64,000 nt of DNA, from NCBI GenBank assembly GCA_902363515.1, contig CABJAN010000002.1, forward strand, positions 124,001-188,000, read 5' to 3'. The DNA comes from Bacillota bacterium. GTDB taxonomy: Bacteria; Bacillota; Clostridia; Lachnospirales; Lachnospiraceae. The notes under the pieces are model-generated. The model did no database searches and was not told the DNA's origin. It worked only from the letters and a program-made list of their open reading frames with translations. Shown in pieces: positions 15,942 to 25,132 of the stretch; within the stretch, counting starts at the first letter, position 1, and every line of letters begins with the position of its first letter. Both the position numbers and the translations under genes were made by a program.

Positions 15942-17477
15942 TTATTCATATAATTCGATTTCTGAAATGCAATTGTCATTCCATCTGGAACCTTCATAGG
16001 CTTCTTTAATGTACGCGGATACATAGGCAGCTTCCACAGGCTCCTCAAAAGACAGACAGAATTTCTTTTTTTCATTTGGAAATTCCACATCTTTTTTCTG
16101 CTGGTCTCCCACCTGTATGGTAAGCGTCTTTGGTCTTGCATTATAGTCCCAGAGCTGGTCACTTCTCCAGTTTCCCAGATGCAATACCATATAGCGTATT
16201 TTGTGAACTCCATCCAAATTCAGCTTAAAGCCTTTGCCTTCTCCAGCGCCCTCTTCATTTTCCTGCCAGGAAGTCGTAACATCTCCGTCTACCACACTTT
16301 TGGAGCTGTAATCATAAGATTCTGACTCCTTCACAGAATTTTCTTCTGTGCTGGCAGGCTGAATTTTGGTATATTGGGAAAAATCAATTTCATCTGGATT
16401 TACCAGCTTAAAATATTCTTTCTTTGCCTCTTCTTTCGGAGGTTCTTCCTTTGGCGTTTCTTCTTTTGGCTCTTCCTTGGGTTCCTCTGCAGGTGTCTGG
16501 GTTTCTGCTGAAGCATCTTCAGCAGGCTCCTTTGGCTGTTCTTCTGGTGTCTGTACAGGTTCCTGGGAGGATTTTTTCAGATTCTCATAATATTGTTTTT
16601 CCTGATTTTCCATTTCTTTCATACGGTTCAATCCAAAGTAAATTCCAAGCCCAAGACAGGCAATCAGGAACACCGTAATCCCCAGCCATTTCCATCGTCT
16701 GGCTTTTTTCATCTGAGGCGTCAGCACAGGTGCAGAATCTTCTTCTTCCTCTTCCTCTTCTTCATCAAAATCCCAGGCATCTTCTTCCAGGGCTTCTGCC
16801 TCTCTGTTCTCCGCTTTCTCTGTTTGGATGGTTTCCTCCTTGGATGCTTCTTCTAAAGGTGCTTCCTGTAATAGTTCAGCCTCTTCAACAGACTCTGTTT
16901 CCGGCCCTTCTATGGAATCTTCTATCTTTCTTTCCGGCTCCTCAGAAAAGTTCTCAGTGTCTTCAGCTTCTTTCTCCTCTGTCTCTGAAACTTCCTCCTC
17001 TTCTGCCGCTTTTCCAGATTCTTCCAGAGATTCTTCTGCAATCTCTTCCTTAGAAGTTTCTAATTCCTCCGGGTGCTCCTCTTCCAGATTTTCCGGCTCC
17101 TCTGTGATTTCTTCCTGCTCTTTTGGCTCCCCGGATTCTTCCTGATTTTCGGATTCTTCCGAAGCCTCTTCCTGAATTTCTTCTGCAATCTCTTCTGAAA
17201 CAGGCTCTTCTTCCTGTTCCAGAATCTCTTCCTCAGGAGCTTCTTCTCTTGTCTCCTCCAAAGCAGGCTCTGTCACATCTGGTATGTTTGTCTTTTTTAA
17301 GGATTCCGGCAGTTCTTCCACGCCTTCTTCCTTTAATATTTCTATCAGTTCTTCATCTGACTTATAGAAGGCCCAGACATCATCCTCATCCATATATTCC
17401 GGAAAAACCGCTTTTCCGCAGCGCTGGCAATATAAATCTATATCTGAAAGTTCTTTCCCACATCGTTCACACTTCAT
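15942..17477 (-). CDS. Zinc-ribbon membrane protein with Glu-rich region and C-terminal glycan-binding-like domain
   Basis: 511 residues in four parts. Residues 1-25 are a zinc ribbon (CERCGKEL... CQRCGK). Residues ~60-255 are extremely rich in Glu, Pro and Ser with no predicted fold. Residues ~262-283 are a single membrane helix (WLGITVFLIACLGLGIYFGL). The outside part has a second Glu/Pro-rich stretch and, from about residue 375, a discoidin-like domain (VVDGDVTTSWQE... ISEIELYE) of the kind annotated as NADase-type glycan-binding. It is 48 bp downstream of cbiC on the same strand, so it may be read from the cobalamin operon, but its job is unknown. Confidence 0.75.
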   Translation of the reverse strand: MKCERCGKELSDIDLYCQRCGKAVFPEYMDEDDVWAFYKSDEELIEILKEEGVEELPESLKKTNIPDVTEPALEETREEAPEEEILEQEEEPVSEEIAEEIQEEASEESENQEESGEPKEQEEITEEPENLEEEHPEELETSKEEIAEESLEESGKAAEEEEVSETEEKEAEDTENFSEEPERKIEDSIEGPETESVEEAELLQEAPLEEASKEETIQTEKAENREAEALEEDAWDFDEEEEEEEEDSAPVLTPQMKKARRWKWLGITVFLIACLGLGIYFGLNRMKEMENQEKQYYENLKKSSQEPVQTPEEQPKEPAEDASAETQTPAEEPKEEPKEETPKEEPPKEEAKKEYFKLVNPDEIDFSQYTKIQPASTEENSVKESESYDYSSKSVVDGDVTTSWQENEEGAGEGKGFKLNLDGVHKIRYMVLHLGNWRSDQLWDYNARPKTLTIQVGDQQKKDVEFPNEKKKFCLSFEEPVEAAYVSAYIKEAYEGSRWNDNCISEIELYE

Positions 17478-17524
17478 ACACTAATCCCTTCTTCATGTCT
17501 CTGTGCTTTAGCGGCTTATTGTTG

Positions 17525-18175
17525 TTATTTCCAATAATCCCTCTCATTGTCAATCATATACAACAATGCATTACAGATACACGCCGCAATATTGCTTCCT
17601 CCTTTTCGGCCTCTGGCAACAATATAAGGCGTATCCGTTTCCATAATCATTTCTTTTGATTGTACCACATTCACAAAGCCTACTGGAACCCCTATAATTA
17701 AATATGGTGAAATTTTTTTCTCCTGAATCAGTTCATACAGCCGAACTAAAGCTGTGGGGGCATTTCCAATGGCAAAAATCAGTGGTTTTCCCATGGATGC
17801 CGCCTTATCCATACTGGCAGTGGCTCTGGTACAGCCAAGCTCTTTTGCCTTTGCAGCCACATCCTCATCAGACATAAAGCAAAACACCTCTCCCCCGTAT
17901 TTTGCCAAGGCTTTTTTATTAATACCGGCTTTTGCCATCTGGGTATCTGTGACAATGCAGGCTCCGTTTTTAATGGCTTCTATAGCTTTCTCCACAGCAT
18001 TGGAGGAAAAGCAGAGATTCTCTGCATAATCAAAATCCGCGCTGGTATGAATACAGCGCTTTACAATCAGCTCTGTTCCCGGAATCAGAGGTGTGTCTCC
18101 CAGTTCCTCTGTAATGATTTCAAAACTTCTCGTCTCAATTTCCTTTGGCTGTACATTTTCCAGTTCTACCTTCAT
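17525..18175 (-). CDS. cbiC: Cobalt-precorrin-8 methylmutase
   Basis: CbiC moves the methyl group from C11 to C12 to give cobyrinate. It has 216 residues, with the catalytic His in VKRCIHTSADFDY and the conserved GVPVGFVN and RGRKGGSNIAA motifs. It is the last corrin-ring gene of the operon, 21 bp after cobQ. Confidence 0.95.
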   Translation of the reverse strand: MKVELENVQPKEIETRSFEIITEELGDTPLIPGTELIVKRCIHTSADFDYAENLCFSSNAVEKAIEAIKNGACIVTDTQMAKAGINKKALAKYGGEVFCFMSDEDVAAKAKELGCTRATASMDKAASMGKPLIFAIGNAPTALVRLYELIQEKKISPYLIIGVPVGFVNVVQSKEMIMETDTPYIVARGRKGGSNIAACICNALLYMIDNERDYWK

Positions 18176-18196
18176 CTTGTGACCTGCCTTTCTTCT

Positions 18197-19705
18197 TTAT
18201 ATCCCCTGTTCTAAAATTTCATAGATTTTCTTCATATCCAGATGTTCCCGAAGTCCCTGGGCCAGTTTATCGTACTGAGTTTCCTTAAACTGTGCAAAGT
18301 CCACTCCTGTCATCTGGGAAACATCAATTCCTTTTTCTTCTCCCAGACCTTCTATTACTTTTTTTGCCACTTCTTCTTTGTCAAAGATTCCGTGAACATA
18401 AGAACCATACACATTTTTATAATAAACGCCGTCTGGCTTTGAACTTCCTGTTACCGTATCGGTAAGCTCTGTAAAAGCACAGACGCCTTCTTTTCCCACG
18501 CTTTTTCCCATGTGTATCTCATAACCTTCCAGAGAAACTCCGGTAAGGGTATGAAGAATACCTTCCACCTTGGGAAAAGTTCCTTGCACTCTGGTTCTGG
18601 TCTTGGATTCCTGAAATACAGTATCCATGGGTAAAAGTCCCATGCCTTTCATTTCTCCTCCGGCTTCTACCCGTTCCGGGTCGCTTAAAGTTTCCCCCAG
18701 CATCTGATAGCCTCCGCAAATGCCGAAAATCACTTTTCCCTCTGCTGCTTTCTTCAAAATAGAAGCCTCCAGACCATTCTGACGCATCCACAGCAAATCT
18801 TCCATGGTATTTTTTGTTCCTGGGAGAATAATCATATCTGGATTCTTCAATTCTGCCGGATGCTTCACATAACGCACAGAAACTCCCGGAATCACTTCCA
18901 AGGCATTAAAATCTGTGAAATTGGAAATCCTTGGAACCCGGATAACTGCAATATCAATGACGCCCACTTCTCCTGAATTGGAGAAGCGCTCAGTAAGACT
19001 GTCCTCATCCTCCACTTCCAAATCCATATAAGGAGCAACGCCCACCACCGGAATTCCGGTTCTTTCTTCCAGGGCTGCTACTCCCGGGTCTAAAATAGTT
19101 TTATCTCCCCGGAATTTGTTAATAATCATGCCTTTTACCATGTTCTGCTCTTCCTCTTCCAGCAGACTAATGGTTCCAACAAGCTGTGCAAAAACACCGC
19201 CCCGGTCAATATCTCCCACCAGAAGCACCGGAGCATGGGCTTTTTTCGCCATTCCCATATTTACAATGTCTTCCTGCTTCAAATTGATTTCTGCCGGGCT
19301 GCCTGCGCCCTCAATGACAATAATGTCATATTCTTTGTCTAATTCCTCATAAGCTTCCATAACCTTGGGAAACAGTTGTTTTTTATACTGGAAGTAATCT
19401 CTGGCGCTCATGGTTCCCAGCACTTCCCCATTTACAATGACCTGGCTTCCCACATCATTGGTGGGCTTTAACAGAATGGGATTCATCTTCACAGAAGGTG
19501 TAATTCCCGCTGCTTCTGCCTGCATGACCTGCGCTCGTCCCATTTCCAGTCCTTCTTCTGTAATAAAAGAATTCAAAGCCATATTTTGGGATTTAAAAGG
19601 CGCTACCTTATATCCGTCCTGTTTAAAAATTCTGCAAAGTCCTGCCGCCAAAAGGCTCTTGCCCGCATTTGACATGGTTCCCTGTATCATAATCGCCTTT
19701 GCCAC
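18197..19705 (-). CDS. cobQ: Cobyric acid synthase (adenosylcobyrate synthase)
   Basis: This glutamine- and ATP-dependent enzyme (also called CbiP) amidates side chains b, d, e and g of adenosylcobyrinate diamide. The N-terminal ATPase part begins [20 protein letters not shown]. The C-terminal type-I glutamine amidotransferase part has the Cys nucleophile in [12 protein letters not shown] and the His in YVHGIFD. 502 residues is the usual length. It follows cobD by 12 bp. Confidence 0.96.
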   Translation of the reverse strand: MAKAIMIQGTMSNAGKSLLAAGLCRIFKQDGYKVAPFKSQNMALNSFITEEGLEMGRAQVMQAEAAGITPSVKMNPILLKPTNDVGSQVIVNGEVLGTMSARDYFQYKKQLFPKVMEAYEELDKEYDIIVIEGAGSPAEINLKQEDIVNMGMAKKAHAPVLLVGDIDRGGVFAQLVGTISLLEEEEQNMVKGMIINKFRGDKTILDPGVAALEERTGIPVVGVAPYMDLEVEDEDSLTERFSNSGEVGVIDIAVIRVPRISNFTDFNALEVIPGVSVRYVKHPAELKNPDMIILPGTKNTMEDLLWMRQNGLEASILKKAAEGKVIFGICGGYQMLGETLSDPERVEAGGEMKGMGLLPMDTVFQESKTRTRVQGTFPKVEGILHTLTGVSLEGYEIHMGKSVGKEGVCAFTELTDTVTGSSKPDGVYYKNVYGSYVHGIFDKEEVAKKVIEGLGEEKGIDVSQMTGVDFAQFKETQYDKLAQGLREHLDMKKIYEILEQGI

Positions 19706-19717
19706 TTCTAATTCCTC

Positions 19718-20767
19718 CTATCTCTTCCCTGTGAGTTTTTCAAATATTTCAAGCAACGCCTGATTTTCTTCTCTGGTACGCACTGCAATCCGGTAAAAGC
19801 CCGTTCCAAGTCCTTCATAATTACTACAGTCCCGGATATAAATTCCCTGTTTCAGGCACTGCTCCTGTAATCCCCTGGGTCCCTGGAAAAAAATATAATT
19901 TGCCCTGGAAGGATAAAGTTTCAGAGAAAGTTTTTCTAAATGTTCCCAGAGAAACGCTCTCTGCTCTCTGATTTTTTCAAAAGTTTCCTTCACATAAGCC
20001 TCTTCCTTGAGTGCCGCAATCCCAGCTTCCTGGGCAATGACAGACACATTCCAGGGCTGCATCACACCTTTTATTTTCTCTAACATTTTTGTGTCACTGC
20101 AAAATCCATACCCAAGACGAAGTCCAGGCATGGCATACTTTTTCGTAAAAGCCTTTACCAGAAACAAATTTGAGTACTCTTTTAGAAATGGCTTCATGGT
20201 ATGGGTTTCTCCCTGTTCCACAAAGTCCAAAAAGCATTCATCCAGCACCAGAAACACATTCATGGCCTTGCATTTTTCTACAATTTTTTTTACATAATCC
20301 CGGCTGGCCAACACGCCTGTGGGATTATTGGGATTACAGAAAAACATCATATCCAAATCTTCTGTAATCTGATACAAAATTTCCTCCCCTGGTACAAAAT
20401 CATGTTCTTCCCTGAGATATGCATAATGAATCTCACAGTCTACAGTTTCCAAAGCCTGTTGATATTCCGCAAAAGTTGGAGCTAAAAGCAATGCCTTTTT
20501 CGGTTTCTTTGCCAGTGCCAGAGCAAAAATCAAATCTGCTGCCCCGTTTCCACATAAAATCTGTTCAACAGGCACCTGTTCTGCCTTGGAAAGAGCCATA
20601 CGAAGCCGGGTACAGGAAACATCCGGATAGTGTTCTGCTAACTTAATAGCTGCGGCGGCTGCCTTTTTGACTCCTTCCGGCATTCCATAGGGATTGCAGT
20701 TAGAGGAAAAATCCAATACATTAGGGTGGCGGTAAATATCCCCGCCATGTATATGCTTTCTTGTCAT
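19718..20767 (-). CDS. cobD: L-threonine-O-3-phosphate decarboxylase
   Basis: This PLP enzyme makes (R)-1-aminopropan-2-ol O-phosphate, the linker of the nucleotide loop. It has 349 residues with the aminotransferase class I/II pattern: FSSNCNPYGMP near the start, FFCNPNNPTG, VLDECFLDF, and the PLP-lysine motif VKAFTKKYAMPGLRLGY. This is the Salmonella CobD type, equal to CobC in Pseudomonas naming. Its product is used by CbiB, encoded next upstream. Confidence 0.93.
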   Translation of the reverse strand: MTRKHIHGGDIYRHPNVLDFSSNCNPYGMPEGVKKAAAAAIKLAEHYPDVSCTRLRMALSKAEQVPVEQILCGNGAADLIFALALAKKPKKALLLAPTFAEYQQALETVDCEIHYAYLREEHDFVPGEEILYQITEDLDMMFFCNPNNPTGVLASRDYVKKIVEKCKAMNVFLVLDECFLDFVEQGETHTMKPFLKEYSNLFLVKAFTKKYAMPGLRLGYGFCSDTKMLEKIKGVMQPWNVSVIAQEAGIAALKEEAYVKETFEKIREQRAFLWEHLEKLSLKLYPSRANYIFFQGPRGLQEQCLKQGIYIRDCSNYEGLGTGFYRIAVRTREENQALLEIFEKLTGKR

Positions 20768-20786
20768 ATCTTCTGTGTCACTCCTT

Positions 20787-21767
20787 TTACAGCAGGGTTA
20801 TCAGTCCCTGGATTCCCAGTCTTATTACTGCGAAAATTCCGGTTCCCAGTGCTGCGCTTACATACAGCAGTTGATTTGCCCTGGGAATATCTTCTTTTTC
20901 TACCGGACGGATAGCATCTCCAATGGTAGGTTTTTCACATAATTTTCCAAAATAATAAGCATTTCCCGCCAGTTGAATATCCAGTGCTCCTGCCATGACA
21001 GCCTCTGTCTGGGCAGAATTGGGACTTGCATGGTTATAACGGTCTCTTTTGAAAATTTTCACAGCATTTTTGCTGTCAAAACCGCAAAGCTTTGCCCCTG
21101 CAATCATCAGCCATGCAGAAATCCTGGCCGGAATGTAATTCAGAATATCATCCAGCTTTGCAGCATATCTTCCAAAGTTCAGATACTTTTCGTTTTTATA
21201 TCCCACCATAGAATCCATGGTATTGACGCCCTTATAAAAAAACATCAGCACAGGACCTCCGATTGCCATATAAAACAACGGGGCAATAATCCCGTCTGAG
21301 GTATTCTCAGCCACCGTCTCCACAGCGGCTTTCGTCACTCCAATTTCATCCAGAGACTGGGTATCTCTTCCTACAATCATGGAAACTGCATATCTGGCGC
21401 CTTTTAAATCCCCTTTTTCCAATTCCTCAAAAACCCGCATACTCTCCTGTTTCAGGGATTTCACTGCCAGCATCTGATAACAGAAAAAAGTTTCGATTCC
21501 AATTCCCAAAAGTGTATGAATCTTATATGCCACATACAAAATTGCAAGGGGTATTGCAGCGCTTCCCGCACAAATAAATATCACCAGAAGAAATCCTCCT
21601 ATGCGTTCTCCTTTCTGTGTTTTGGGAAACCAGCGTCTGAAACACGCCTCCAGAAAAGAAATCCCTTTCCCTATAATGCGCACAGGATGATACAGCCATC
21701 TGGGATCTCCTACCAGCAAATCTATGAAAAAGCCCAAAACCAGGGCCAGTGCTGTCCATTTTAACAT
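20787..21767 (-). CDS. cbiB: Adenosylcobinamide-phosphate synthase CbiB
   Basis: CbiB is a membrane enzyme that attaches aminopropanol phosphate to adenosylcobyrate. It has 326 residues with several hydrophobic helices and the family motifs LLVGDPRWLYHPVRIIG, ENTSDGIIAPLFY, GAAVKxNTMDSMVGYKNEKY-like (here KGVNTMDSMVGYKNEKY) and SPNSAQTEAVMAGAL. It lies between cobD and cobC. Confidence 0.95.
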   Translation of the reverse strand: MLKWTALALVLGFFIDLLVGDPRWLYHPVRIIGKGISFLEACFRRWFPKTQKGERIGGFLLVIFICAGSAAIPLAILYVAYKIHTLLGIGIETFFCYQMLAVKSLKQESMRVFEELEKGDLKGARYAVSMIVGRDTQSLDEIGVTKAAVETVAENTSDGIIAPLFYMAIGGPVLMFFYKGVNTMDSMVGYKNEKYLNFGRYAAKLDDILNYIPARISAWLMIAGAKLCGFDSKNAVKIFKRDRYNHASPNSAQTEAVMAGALDIQLAGNAYYFGKLCEKPTIGDAIRPVEKEDIPRANQLLYVSAALGTGIFAVIRLGIQGLITLL

Positions 21768-21771
21768 TGCT

Positions 21772-22365
21772 CTATAGTCCTTTCTCCACCAGACTGATTC
21801 TCCCCTCCTGTTTCCACACAGAAGATTCTATGGTCAGTTGGTAATATTCTCCGTTTTCAATCTGCCACTGAAAATACCTGCCTTTTGGCAGGGCATATCT
21901 GGACAGAATACTCATAATGGTTCCTCCATGAACCACCATGGCAGCCTGAGTTCTCTGATGACGCAGTGCATCTTCCACACAGGCTGCAAATCCTTCTCCA
22001 CACCGTTTTTGAAAGCCTTCCTGAGACTCTCCCTCTGGAAAAGGCAGGGTTCCATTGCTGTCAATCCAGGCCTGATAGGCCGGACTTCCATTTAATTCTT
22101 CATAATTTTTATTCTCAAAAATTCCAAAATCACATTCCCGCAGCTTTTCACAAACTTCTGTGGGAATACCGGGATAAAGCAAGGCTGCTGTTTCCCTGCA
22201 CCGTTTCATGGGGCTTACATACACAAAGGAGGCCTTTGGATAAGTCTTTTCCTGTAAAAGATGGATGCCCTCCTGACACAGAGACTCATCTGTCCTGCCT
22301 CCGATGTAGCGCTTCAAGGTATTCCCATAGGTCTTTCCATGACGGATTAAAATCATGTTAAGCAT
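21772..22365 (-). CDS. cobC: Histidine phosphatase, probable alpha-ribazole phosphatase
   Basis: 197 residues of the phosphoglycerate-mutase-like family: phospho-His motif ILIRHGKTYGN at the start, VSPMKRCRETA, and VVHGGTIMSIL with the second catalytic His. In a cob operon such proteins dephosphorylate alpha-ribazole-5'-phosphate or adenosylcobalamin-5'-phosphate. It overlaps the CobU-like gene upstream by 8 bp. The assignment rests on context, as the family is broad. Confidence 0.85.
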   Translation of the reverse strand: MLNMILIRHGKTYGNTLKRYIGGRTDESLCQEGIHLLQEKTYPKASFVYVSPMKRCRETAALLYPGIPTEVCEKLRECDFGIFENKNYEELNGSPAYQAWIDSNGTLPFPEGESQEGFQKRCGEGFAACVEDALRHQRTQAAMVVHGGTIMSILSRYALPKGRYFQWQIENGEYYQLTIESSVWKQEGRISLVEKGL

Positions 22366-22744
22366 CTTGAATCACCATCCCAAGGCCACAGGATACCCGG
22401 ATTACCTGGCTGCATCTGGCTGCCAGGTCTGTGCAGATTCTCCCTGTGGTTTCTCTGTATTTCCGGTCAAAAGCATCCACAGGAACCACTCCATATCCCA
22501 GTTCATTGGTAATGAGTATCACCTGAGGATTTTCCAAAGCCAGACGTTCTCCTAGATGTTCCAGATTCCAGTTTTCCTGTAGTCCCCTTTTTATCCATTC
22601 ATGAAAATGAAACATACAGGTACACTGAAACAGTGCCTCATAAGATGCCTCTGCCCCATCCAGCATTTTTTCCTGTGAAATCTGAAACTGCTGTTTTGCA
22701 TATTCTTTTTTTCCCTGAAACGCACCGCCAATAATAAGTTTCAT
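22358..22744 (-). CDS. Short, divergent CobU-like protein
   Basis: 128 residues, against about 180 in the true CobU of the same operon. The start has a P-loop-like GGAFQGKKEYA, lacking the final Ser/Thr of a classic GxxGxGKS/T loop. The end, ITNELGYGVVPVDAFDRKYRETTGRICTDLA, matches the CobU C-terminal pattern NExGxGxVPxxxxxRxYRDxxGxxNQxxA. The middle, with the guanylylated His region, is shortened. It could be a regulatory subunit or a decaying paralog of cobU. Expression is likely, because it is embedded between cobS and cobC with tight spacing. Confidence 0.75.
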   Translation of the reverse strand: MKLIIGGAFQGKKEYAKQQFQISQEKMLDGAEASYEALFQCTCMFHFHEWIKRGLQENWNLEHLGERLALENPQVILITNELGYGVVPVDAFDRKYRETTGRICTDLAARCSQVIRVSCGLGMVIQDA

Positions 22745-22764
22745 GGTATTCTTCTCCTTTTCCC

Positions 22765-23538
22765 TTATAATACTCTTAAAAGAATTTCTCCAACTACACA
22801 GGCCACTGCAATCACCAGCTCACTAATCTGCATGTGAAAGCCAGCCAGATCTCCGGTGATGCCTCCAAATTCTTTTTTGGACATTTTATAATAATACCAG
22901 TATTCCAAAGCTGCCCCTGTAGAAACACAGATTCCCAAAACAGGCTCATACCACAGCATAAACAATATCACAATGCCTGCATAACACAGGGAGGTGATTT
23001 TCACACAGGTTTTCTGCGCTCCATCAGAAAAGGTTGCAGCCAGCCCTGTATTTTTAGCCATGGGAAACGCAGCAATAGAAAATGCCCCCATTGCTCTGGA
23101 TAACACAAATCCTGCACAGATCACAGGAAGGCTTTTCACAGTCATTTCACTGTAAACACCCAGATACAAAAGAAAATATACCAAAGCGGTAATCACAGCA
23201 AAGGCTCCTGCATTGGAATCCTTTAGTATTTCCAGTTTCCGTTCCCTTGGCTGATAAGAATTCAAAGCGTCTGCTGTATCTAAAAGCCCGTCCAGATGAA
23301 TCCCTCCTGTTACAAAAACAGGAATCAGCACCAAAAGGATGACATAGAGAAGCCTGCTTTGTACCAGTTCCATACCCCAGCTTCCCCACAGCCAGGTAAG
23401 GCCTCCGATAACTGCCCCGATCAAAGGGAAAAAACACATAATATACCGCATATTTTCTTTTGTCCACTGACTTTTTGGCATTGGGATTTTGGAATACATG
23501 GAAAAGGCAATTTTAAAACTATTCCATAGCTGTTTCAT
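22765..23538 (-). CDS. cobS: Adenosylcobinamide-GDP ribazoletransferase (cobalamin synthase)
   Basis: CobS joins alpha-ribazole(-phosphate) to adenosylcobinamide-GDP in the membrane, the last assembly step. From the ATG at 23538 (AAGGA upstream) it has about 257 residues, with AFSMYSKIPMP near the start, the motif GGIHLDGLLDTADAL, and about six hydrophobic helices. It overlaps the cobU 3' end by 20 bp. Confidence 0.95.
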   Translation of the reverse strand: MKQLWNSFKIAFSMYSKIPMPKSQWTKENMRYIMCFFPLIGAVIGGLTWLWGSWGMELVQSRLLYVILLVLIPVFVTGGIHLDGLLDTADALNSYQPRERKLEILKDSNAGAFAVITALVYFLLYLGVYSEMTVKSLPVICAGFVLSRAMGAFSIAAFPMAKNTGLAATFSDGAQKTCVKITSLCYAGIVILFMLWYEPVLGICVSTGAALEYWYYYKMSKKEFGGITGDLAGFHMQISELVIAVACVVGEILLRVL

Positions 23539-24067
23539 GATGTTGTCCTTCTTTCTGTTTCCAATGGAGGGGAATACCATACACCACTTCCGTTACCTGG
23601 TCTGCTTCTCTGGCCAGATACCGGTTAATCTGCCCCAGATATTCCTGATACGTTCTGGTTTCCCGGTCATACTCTATTCCATCAGAAAAAATTTCATTGG
23701 TTACAATAATCAGGTGTTCTGCCTGTTCTTTTAACGCCTTTACCCCTGCCAAAGTTTCTTCTACTGTATGCTCTTTTGCTCCTGCTTCCTGAAACATTTC
23801 ATTGGCAGTCAGATTGGACATACACTCCAGCAGAACACAGGAATGCTCTGGAATGGTAAGTGTTTTTAATCCTGTATAACATTCTATGGTGGAAAATTGT
23901 TTTTCTGCCCGCATATTTCTGTGGCGCTTAATTCTTCTATGGCTTTCCTCATCAAAAGGATACATGGTGGCAATATAGATGCGGTTCAAAGCTCCAAATT
24001 CCAGAATCTTTTGTTCTGCATAGGCAGATTTCCCGCTTCCGCTGCCTCCGGTAATTAAAATCATCAT
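23519..24067 (-). CDS. cobU: Adenosylcobinamide kinase / adenosylcobinamide-phosphate guanylyltransferase
   Basis: CobU phosphorylates adenosylcobinamide and adds GMP. 182 residues carry the P-loop TGGSGSGKSAYAE, the IATMYPFDEESHRRIKRHR region, which includes the His that is guanylylated, LLECMSNLTANEMF and IVTNEIFSDGIEYD. This is the full-length functional copy. A second, shorter relative lies at 22358-22744. The start may be either of two adjacent ATG codons. Confidence 0.94.
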   Translation of the reverse strand: MMILITGGSGSGKSAYAEQKILEFGALNRIYIATMYPFDEESHRRIKRHRNMRAEKQFSTIECYTGLKTLTIPEHSCVLLECMSNLTANEMFQEAGAKEHTVEETLAGVKALKEQAEHLIIVTNEIFSDGIEYDRETRTYQEYLGQINRYLAREADQVTEVVYGIPLHWKQKEGQHHETAME

Positions 24068-24081
24068 TGTGCTGCCCTCTG

Positions 24082-25131
24082 TTACTGTAAATGTTCGTAA
24101 GCATCCATGCCCCAGTTTCCAAAATCACCCATTCCATGATAAACTGCCAGTCCCGTATCCAGAAGAGGAAACAGATTTAAAGCGCCTGTTCCTTCTCCCA
24201 GGCACATATCACAGTGCAGAGGCGCTTCTTTTCCCAAGGCCTCCAAAAGCAGGGTTCCGGCAGGCTCCTTGGACACATGGGATGCCAGCATATAGTCTTT
24301 GCAAAGAGGACACAGGGCTGCTGCTGCCAAAGCTCCGGTAGCAGAAATAACGCCATCAATGACCACTGGCATTTTAAGAGCCGCTCCTCCTAAGAAAAGG
24401 CCGGCAATAGCAGCAAGGTCAAAACCTCCCACTTTTGCTAGAACATCTATGGGATCTTCCTGGTTTGGTTTATGTAAGTCCAGGGCTTTTTTAATGGCCT
24501 GGATTTTCCGGTTCAGTCCTTCTGTAGAAAGACCGGCCCCCCGCCCTGTCATTTTTTCCACAGGAAGCTGCAAAAGCACTGCTGCCACCGCGCTGCTGGT
24601 GGTGGTATTTCCAATTCCCATTTCCCCGGTGGCAATAATCTGATAGCCCTTCTCTTTCATCATCTGTGCCACTTCAATACCAGTTTCCACAGCCTGTATG
24701 GCCTGCTCTCTGGTCATGGCAGGTTCTTTGGTCATGTTCTTTGTTCCATAGGCGATTTTTCTGTTTAAAATACTGACATCTGTGGCAATTCCCACATCTA
24801 CAGGAAAAATATCGCACTTCACGCTTTTGCACATAATGCTGGAGGCTGCCTTGGTACAAAGAAAGTTTTCCGCTACTAAAGCGGTAATTTCCTGTCCGGT
24901 CTGAGTTACCCCTTCTTCTACCACGCCATTGTCTGCACACATGGGTACCAAAACCCTTTTGTGTGCCTGTACCTTAGAAGTTCCGGTAATCCCTGCAATC
25001 TGCACCACCATATCTTCCAGTTTTCCAAGACTGTGAAGAGGATGTGCAATGCTGTCCCAGTGTTTCCTGGCACATTCCATGGCGTTCTCATCCAAAGGAC
25101 GGATTTTCTCTATTGTTTCCTGTAATTTCAT
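24082..25131 (-). CDS. cobT: Nicotinate-nucleotide--dimethylbenzimidazole phosphoribosyltransferase
   Basis: CobT activates the lower-ligand base by transfer of phosphoribose from nicotinate mononucleotide. 349 residues with the family motifs SLGKLEDMVVQIAGI, ADNGVVEEGVTQTGQE, TGEMGIGNTTTSSA and CLGEGTGAL, which contains the catalytic Glu. No DMB synthesis gene (bluB, bza) is visible in this window, so the natural base may be something else or be salvaged. Confidence 0.96.
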   Translation of the reverse strand: MKLQETIEKIRPLDENAMECARKHWDSIAHPLHSLGKLEDMVVQIAGITGTSKVQAHKRVLVPMCADNGVVEEGVTQTGQEITALVAENFLCTKAASSIMCKSVKCDIFPVDVGIATDVSILNRKIAYGTKNMTKEPAMTREQAIQAVETGIEVAQMMKEKGYQIIATGEMGIGNTTTSSAVAAVLLQLPVEKMTGRGAGLSTEGLNRKIQAIKKALDLHKPNQEDPIDVLAKVGGFDLAAIAGLFLGGAALKMPVVIDGVISATGALAAAALCPLCKDYMLASHVSKEPAGTLLLEALGKEAPLHCDMCLGEGTGALNLFPLLDTGLAVYHGMGDFGNWGMDAYEHLQ

Positions 25132-25132
25132 G

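Noticed and set aside
15785..16213. Open frame of about 140 codons on the minus strand
   Set aside because: It overlaps the C-terminal domain of the 15942-17477 protein in another frame and runs through the terminator hairpin at 15849-15918.
16366..17145. Long open frames on the plus strand opposite the Glu-rich protein
   Set aside because: They arise from the repetitive Glu codons read in reverse (Ser/Phe/Leu-rich translation), lack ribosome binding sites and resemble no family.
16420..17270. Apparent tandem repeats, considered as a CRISPR or minisatellite
   Set aside because: The pattern is low-complexity coding sequence for Glu, Pro and Ser; there are no regular spacers or repeat units.
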